Below the pieces are notes generated by a model. The model was not told the DNA's origin. It made no database searches and worked only from the letters and a program-made list of their open reading frames with translations. From positions 125,153,001 to 125,217,000 of the forward strand of contig CP142453.1 of NCBI GenBank assembly GCA_038049695.1: a stretch of 64,000 bases of DNA, in the 5' to 3' direction. A program made the position numbers and the translations under genes. Source of the stretch: Cinnamomum chago. Lineage: Eukaryota > Streptophyta > Magnoliopsida > Laurales > Lauraceae. Shown one piece after another: positions 58,971-64,000 of the stretch. How positions within the stretch are numbered: the first letter of the stretch is position 1; each line of letters opens with the position of its first letter.

Positions 58971-59341
58971 TGGGCATGACATGGAAGTCCCTGATAGTAT
59001 GTTGTAATTAACATGTCTTTTGTCTGTTTCAACCGATGTCAACTTGGCCACGGGAGAAAATGCAGCTAATATGTCCATCCCTGGTGCGGTTATATCCGGC
59101 TAAAAAAATGATGACACAACATTGTCAGGTGTGAAATTGTTGATTTCTTGCATAAAACTGAAACTTTCTATGAAATGGAACCAAAATAAAGATACCAGAT
59201 CCATTCATGGAATAGCAAGCAACCTTTAATATGTCCGGAGAAATGTGGTTTGGTCCTCTAGAAGAGTAGGAAACCACATATGGGGCTGTGGCATCATGTA
59301 TAGACTCACTTTTGAGTATTCTTGCCATTGGATTTATGTTC
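58960..59341 (-). pseudogene. Subtilisin-like protease (cucumisin type), two-exon fragment (captured)
   Basis: Exon about 59341-59224 encodes [14 protein letters not shown], then [20 protein letters not shown], ending at a GT donor. Exon 59099 to about 58960 (acceptor TTTTTTTAG) encodes PDITAPGMDILAAFSPVAKL and NYNILSGTSMSCPHVSGA, which holds the catalytic serine region GTSMSCPH. This is the C-terminal part of the S8 catalytic domain of a plant subtilase (SBT4/cucumisin group, secreted proteases). The signal peptide, propeptide, catalytic Asp and His, PA domain and C-terminal domain are all absent. Downstream the exon passes without a break into the HD-ZIP II fragment. Confidence 0.9.
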
Positions 59342-59678
59342 AATGAAAACTCTGTAAGTAAAAGTAGTCATCTGATAGTTTTGAAACATCTGATAAAGAA
59401 CAATCTTTTCTACACCAGAAAAAAAATGATGTTATGTTGATAAAGCATTTGAGTAGGAAACAAGCTTGGATTAGTGGTTCAAAATATCAATATAGGTGAA
59501 TAAAAAAGTGAGTTTGTGTGATATTATAATGGTCCTATCTACTAAAAATTACTTTGAACAAGTAATAAAATTATAAGCCATTATAATCTTACAATGCATG
59601 ATCATCTCTAATTAACACTTCCAATTTCTAAAAAAATAAAGTTCATCAAGAAAAAATTTCTATTTTCAAGAATGATAC

Positions 59679-61781
59679 CTGTGAATCTTCCCTTATTCTT
59701 AGGTTTTGCCCTGTTGGATCAAGTAAATCATTGATGAGCTGAAAAGGAAAAGAAATGTGCAAGGTGAGAAAGATGATTTCAGCAAAACCAGAATGGTCCC
59801 ATTTGCAAACAGAAAAAGGTAGTCAGTCTATGTTTTGGTATGTTTACCTCTCTATTCAGCCAGTAAAGTAAGAGAAATGGGTTCCTAACAAAAGAATCGT
59901 CCCTTTTTCCAGCATTCAAGAAAGAGTTTCTCTAACAGTTAATTTAATGAAATCTTGTGTTACTGATCCAAAAAAAAAAAAAACAGTTGCTCCTATCTGA
60001 CCTTTTCTTAGAGGCACTCCAATTCACCAATGATGAGGAAGTGGCTTCAAACTATAAACAGCAATAACGGAGAAACTTAAAACAAAAGGACCTAAATGGC
60101 TCCTTGCATAATTTTTGGGCCATTGTCCACTTCTCCTGCGTGTAGAGCCACCCTACTCTAATATTGTTGTTTCCGGTGCTAAATTAATAGGAATAAATCA
60201 AAACAGAAAAAGTCACCTTCCAAAAATTGGCACAACCTATTTCATTAACAGGTATGACCTATGTAAGATCCGAGAAGACCATGCCATTCCATCCAATTCC
60301 TCCATAAATACGTAAGATCCAAGAACACCACGCCATTTCATTAAATTCCTCCATAAATATGTAAGATCCAAGAGCACCATGCCGTTCCATTCAATTCCTT
60401 CATAAATCCGACTCGCATCTGATATGTTTAATCAGTATTTTTCCTTCCAAAATTGATGCCCAATATGATTGTTGTTACTGCATCCTTTCACTGCTGTAAC
60501 AAATCTGGATCCGATATTCAAATTGATTTATGCCAATTATTACTTCTAGAGTTTTTTTTTTATCTTAAATTGCAATTTGGGTCCTCCTCTCAATTTCCGA
60601 ATCTGGAAGTCAGTTTACAATTAACAGCTGAAACAGAAAAGAAAGACTACATGGAGAACTTAGCACCAGTCGTAGCAGCAAGGAGCCAGAAAACCATAAT
60701 TTGTCACTCTCCATGCGATGGAAAATTGAAGAAACTTGTTTTCGTTGTGAAGCACTATGGGCTTGGAACTTCACCTGATGGTTGGTGCAAATCTCCAAAA
60801 AGAGACCATTTCCTTCCCTTTGTTTTAAATTATGAAGCTCCCTATCTCACATTCTATAACGGTTTGTTTTTTTTTTTTTATCTTACCACAAGTTAATGCA
60901 ATCATTTATTTGACAAGAAAATGACATGATGAACGGAACAACATATAAAAATTGAGAAATTAGATGATACTACCTCATTGTATATTTCCAGATACGAAAC
61001 ACGAAGAAGAAACTCGCGCCCAGGTATCTGAAGCATATGGTGGAAAGTTCAGAAATAGAAGAGAATATAGGAAATGTTAATTAACATAGAAACAGTTGTA
61101 GCTACCTCTTGTATAATACCAAATACATCCTTCACTGCCAACGGGATTATCCCAGGTGACTTTTGCTCACCCTGCACCAAGAAAATGTTAACAGATTTCT
61201 CTCATTGAACTACAAATGTCGGCAACATTTTAATTTAAAATAGAGAAATCATCCTCTTTACATAACTATTTTATTAGGACATAATAACTTTCACTATGAG
61301 AATCTTAGAGACTGGGGGATTAAATTCTTGAAGGAAAACAAAGCTTCGTGGTTAAATGGATTTAGTAGTTAAAACATATTATCCAATGGGCTTAGGCAAT
61401 TGCAAGCATGGTACAGAGAAAAGGCAGAGCGGTTTCATGGTGCCAGTACTAGTAAAGAAGCTGTTTTGCATCAGGGAGCATGTAAAGCTACATTCAGTGG
61501 TAAACCCACCAGGTTGGAAAATTAAGCTCACTAAAGATGCATCCAAGACTTCTTTGAAGTAATTTTAACTCAAAGAACATGTGTGCAAGTAATATAAAAT
61601 ATTCTACCATTTTAAGGCATGAAGAGTCCAATAAGTTTTAATAGTGAGACATATGATCAGTAAAATCTAGTATGTAAGGTCCATGTTACCTACCAAAACA
61701 AAAACATTGTTCTGGTTGAGAGGCTTACATGCATTGTATGGGTCTTTCCACTACTTGTAACACCATAAGCAAACACTGTGC
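59679..61781 (-). pseudogene. Kinesin-7 motor domain, four consecutive exons (captured)
   Basis: Exons 61781-61729 (TVFAYGVTSSGKTHTMH, the P-loop), 61171-61106 (GEQKSPGIIPLAVKDVFGII), 61027-60974 (IPGREFLLRVSYLEIYNE) and 59738-59679 (LINDLLDPTGQNLRIREDSQ) are in order, in phase, with GT-AG introns and no stops. Joined they follow the motor domain of plant kinesin-7 (CENP-E/MKRP-like) without a gap. The upstream exons with the start of the motor, and those with the switch motifs (SSRSH, DLAGSE), stalk and tail, are absent; downstream the next coding block belongs to a subtilase. It cannot make a working motor. The 1.2-kb intron before the last exon contains the 49-bp tandem repeats at 60261. 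Confidence 0.9.
60261..60408. repeat. Three tandem copies of a 49-bp unit
   Basis: GTAAGATCC occurs at about 60263, 60312 and 60361, each followed by a similar block (AAGAACACCACGCCATT, AATTCCTCCATAAAT). The copies differ at several positions. The repeat lies in the long intron of the kinesin-7 fragment. Confidence 0.85.
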
Positions 61782-63138
61782 CTATAGAAAGAGGAGGGAG
61801 GGTGAAATAAGCCACCATTATACCAAGCAAATCTTGATTGCCTTTGGAACAAAAAAATAAACATTTAATTGTCATGTCATGGTACTGCTACAAAGAACAC
61901 AGATTAATTTTGAACCAGGCATCCAGCTACAGGATCGGAATTCTGCCTTTGGAGCAGGAACTGGATATGAATATGTTGTATTACATCAATACATTGAGGA
62001 TGGTAAAATTTGCTTCAACATGCATGAGTGGATGCATTACATACAAGTACATAGATCATATTCTATTTGGACAAAGATAACACTTGCAAGTACAATTGCA
62101 TGAATTTTTTTTTATAAAAACCATAACATGAACCAAGAAAATTGTATGAAACAGACGTATAACTGTGCACTCTGCTTCTAAGCAAAAATATTACAGCCAT
62201 TGTGTCATGCAAACATATCTATTCTAGTAATCACCAGTAATAGAAATATGCACCAAATTATCATAAAAGAGTAGGAAAGGTAAAAAGTAAAAACATTGAA
62301 AAGAATATGGGTCCTTCAAAGATCAAACCTTTCCGCTATTTCCTAAATTCAGATTGCCACGAGCTCCACCATTAAAATTTAGAGTGTCGCAAAAGATTGA
62401 TGAATGAGTTACAGAATAGAAAATCATAGCAGGGTCAATGCTGAAACCCAGAAGGGAAGTAACAATCACAAAAGCCACAGGACAAAAAAAAATCAAGTAT
62501 TCCTTCTCTCCTACTGTAATATTTACTTGGAAGACAAGCCAGAATAAAGATAAATATTAAGAATGCAATCACAATGCCATAATATATATACCTTCAAGTC
62601 TGTATCTGATCACATGAAATTAACCTTTATCTTTATACCAACCTAATTTTATTTTTTTTTGTTTTTTTCCTATTTCTGTCAATAATAATCTTAAAAACTA
62701 ATTGTAACTAATTGTTTTGGTCTTCTCTCTGGATGAAGATACCACCTCTTTCCTAGCTCCATCTCCAGCCAATGAAAAATGAAAAATTAAACGAACAAAA
62801 AACTAACTAGAAAATCCATTGAAAAAAATATAATAATAGAAAAATCATTGCAGCATATTTTCATACAAGTGCTAGATTTAGGAACAGCTGCATTCAAATT
62901 GTGAGCTAATCATTGATTGCAGACATCCTAGAAATGTCCATGGGAATAAAGATTTTCATTTTCCCTATTAATTTTCAGAAGTTCAAAGCACTCAAATTGA
63001 ATTGAAGTTCCAACAGTTAAGGCTATGCATCATGAAAGAGAATTAGAACATTCGGAGTTGGATGGATGAAAGAGAAGCAAAGAAAAAAAAAAAAAGAAAA
63101 AGAAAAACAAAGGAATTGCAAGAAGAATATATTCTTAC
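61782..63138. other. Sequence between the kinesin and mannanase fragments
   Basis: No known exon is recognised. A minus-strand stretch at about 62395-62335 could encode DTLNFNGGARGNLNLGNSGK and may be part of another captured exon, but I cannot assign it. The earlier kinesin motor exons are not visible here. Confidence 0.4.
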
Positions 63139-63246
63139 CTTGAAGACTTGGTTATCAAATCGGCCCAGTGAGATCTGAAGAGCATGGTGAGTTCCATCAT
63201 TGAAAGCCCATGTCCTACAGACAGTGAGGCCCATCTTGGCACCAGC
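63139..63246 (-). pseudogene. Endo-beta-mannanase (GH5) exon, captured
   Basis: A 108-base exon between acceptor TAGCACAG and donor AAG/GTAAGA encodes 36 residues: AGAKMGLTVCRTWAFNDGTH followed by HALQISLGRFDNQVFK. This matches the conserved GLTVCRTWAFNDG...ALQ.SPGRFDE.VF region of plant mannan endo-1,4-beta-mannosidases (GH5_7), secreted wall enzymes that cut mannan. No other mannanase exon could be recognised on either side within the window. If more exists it lies beyond 64000, so a complete gene starting to the right cannot be fully excluded, though the downstream exons are not between 63139 and the kinesin block. Confidence 0.85.
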
Positions 63247-64000
63247 CTGTGCTAGAACAAGGAGCTATAACCAAAGAAGTAATTTATGAATTTACTCCTA
63301 GGTTAAAATTTTCTCCAATTACTAGATTTTCCGTCTCACCAGGGCCAGGCAAAACTGACTGGATAAGTCATACTCTCTCCAAAAGGAGTGAGCTTTTTTC
63401 TTTTGGCTTGCTTTTACACTTTTCTTGGGAAGATTTTTTTTTAATATTATTTCTCTTAGGAAGATCTCTCTCTGAGATAAGAACAGTTAAAGGACCAAAT
63501 CCAATAAGAATGTCAAGCATACCCCTCTCCCACTACATGCACTTGATAAAGCACCTGGTCTACCACCATCCCACTTTCGACATCACAGTAAGCATCCACG
63601 GGGATCAGCAACCTGGTATGCAGAACATCACCCAAGATCAGAAATAGAAATTCATGTACACTGACAGTTTTAAACTCTCAAAAAGCAAGGCCTCCTCTAC
63701 ACTGCAAATGTGAGTTTTTGAAGCTTTTAGAATAAAATTACTGCATATATGCGTAGTATATACGCACAAGTATACACTACATAAATAGATGACCAAAATA
63801 AAGACCCAGTTTGGAGATCAGGTAAAATCTAGTTTGGAAGAATTTAATGAAACTGCAGATAAAGCTTCTCTCTCTAACGCAACAACTGAAGTTACCCAGA
63901 GTACCGGAAAAAAAAAACTACATTTCTAAAGTCAAATTCAGACCATACAAATTGTTAAAAGCATCATGTGCTCGTCCCAGGATACGTTCTCAACAGATCC
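63247..64000. other. Right edge, unassigned
   Basis: I see no clear exon. A plus-strand open frame of 132 codons (63249-63647) overlaps the mannanase intron and matches nothing I recognise. Confidence 0.4.

Larger units (their letters stand above)
57630..64000 (+). mobile_element. CACTA transposon, left end; right end beyond the window
   Basis: CACTACAAGAAAAA at 57630-57643 is the classic terminus of plant CACTA (En/Spm) elements, reading inwards to the right. It is followed by the expected subterminal repeats: AGCAGCGG, CCGCCGCTAA, TTTGCGGCAG, ATCCGCCG (57651-57735), then AGCGGCAG and three tandem GTAGCAGCA...TGCTGCTA units (57841-57970). The reverse terminus (TTTTTCTTGTAGTG) does not occur to the right within the window, so the element runs past 64000 or has lost that end. 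Inside are minus-strand exon blocks of HD-ZIP II, subtilase, kinesin-7 and mannanase genes. No transposase is seen. Gene-fragment capture is known for CACTA elements such as soybean Tgm-Express1; membership of all four blocks in this element is inference. Confidence 0.7.

Noticed and set aside
60453-60896. A 147-codon plus-strand frame inside the kinesin fragment
   Set aside because: It matches no family I know and includes a poly-T run coding for Phe; it overlaps intron sequence of the minus-strand fragment.

Overview
This is nuclear DNA from a flowering plant. It has spliced genes with plant-specific domain arrangements, about 64% AT by eye, many short non-autonomous transposons, solo LTRs and a nuclear insertion of plastid DNA. 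The agmatine-coumaroyltransferase-like enzymes and the GGTCGACC-bearing LTRs made me think of a magnoliid or other early-branching angiosperm, but that is only an impression.

Left part (1-20 kb) is repeat-rich and holds no intact gene that I recognise. It has the tail of one solo LTR (1-505), a small Helitron (509-1107), a complete 4.2-kb solo LTR with a 5-bp target duplication (1317-5500), a 625-bp Mutator-like MITE with a 9-bp duplication (6636-7260), degenerate direct repeats, a plastid insertion carrying broken rpoC1, psbK and psbI sequence (about 11060-12903), a tRNA-derived SINE and LTR and hAT-like remnants.

Middle part (20-40 kb) holds two host genes, both on the minus strand. The first is a PMT21/ERD3-type Golgi methyltransferase: seven coding exons over 28552-20318, 599 codons, plus a 5' UTR exon near 30990-30924. 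The second is a replication protein A large subunit of the zinc-knuckle class: two exons over 39574-36048, 884 codons, with E2F and telo-box motifs upstream. The PMT21 introns carry homopolymer G/C tracts of 30-33 bp, a foldback MITE and a degenerate LTR-like repeat.

Right-middle part (40-52 kb) has another solo LTR (40819-43208) and a tandem pair of BAHD acyltransferase genes on the plus strand. The first copy (44446-45762) has one in-frame stop at codon 192; the second (47134-48453) is intact at 439 aa.

Right end (52-64 kb) is the most unusual. A SINE and a 3.5-kb solo LTR lie next to two exons of an unrecognised membrane protein. At 57630 a CACTA transposon terminus with subterminal repeats starts and runs rightwards. 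Inside it are minus-strand exon blocks from at least four unrelated genes: an HD-ZIP II factor, a subtilase, a kinesin-7 motor and an endo-beta-mannanase. Their splice sites look intact, and the subtilase and HD-ZIP blocks are joined inside coding sequence. This looks like a gene-fragment-capturing CACTA element whose far end lies outside the window.
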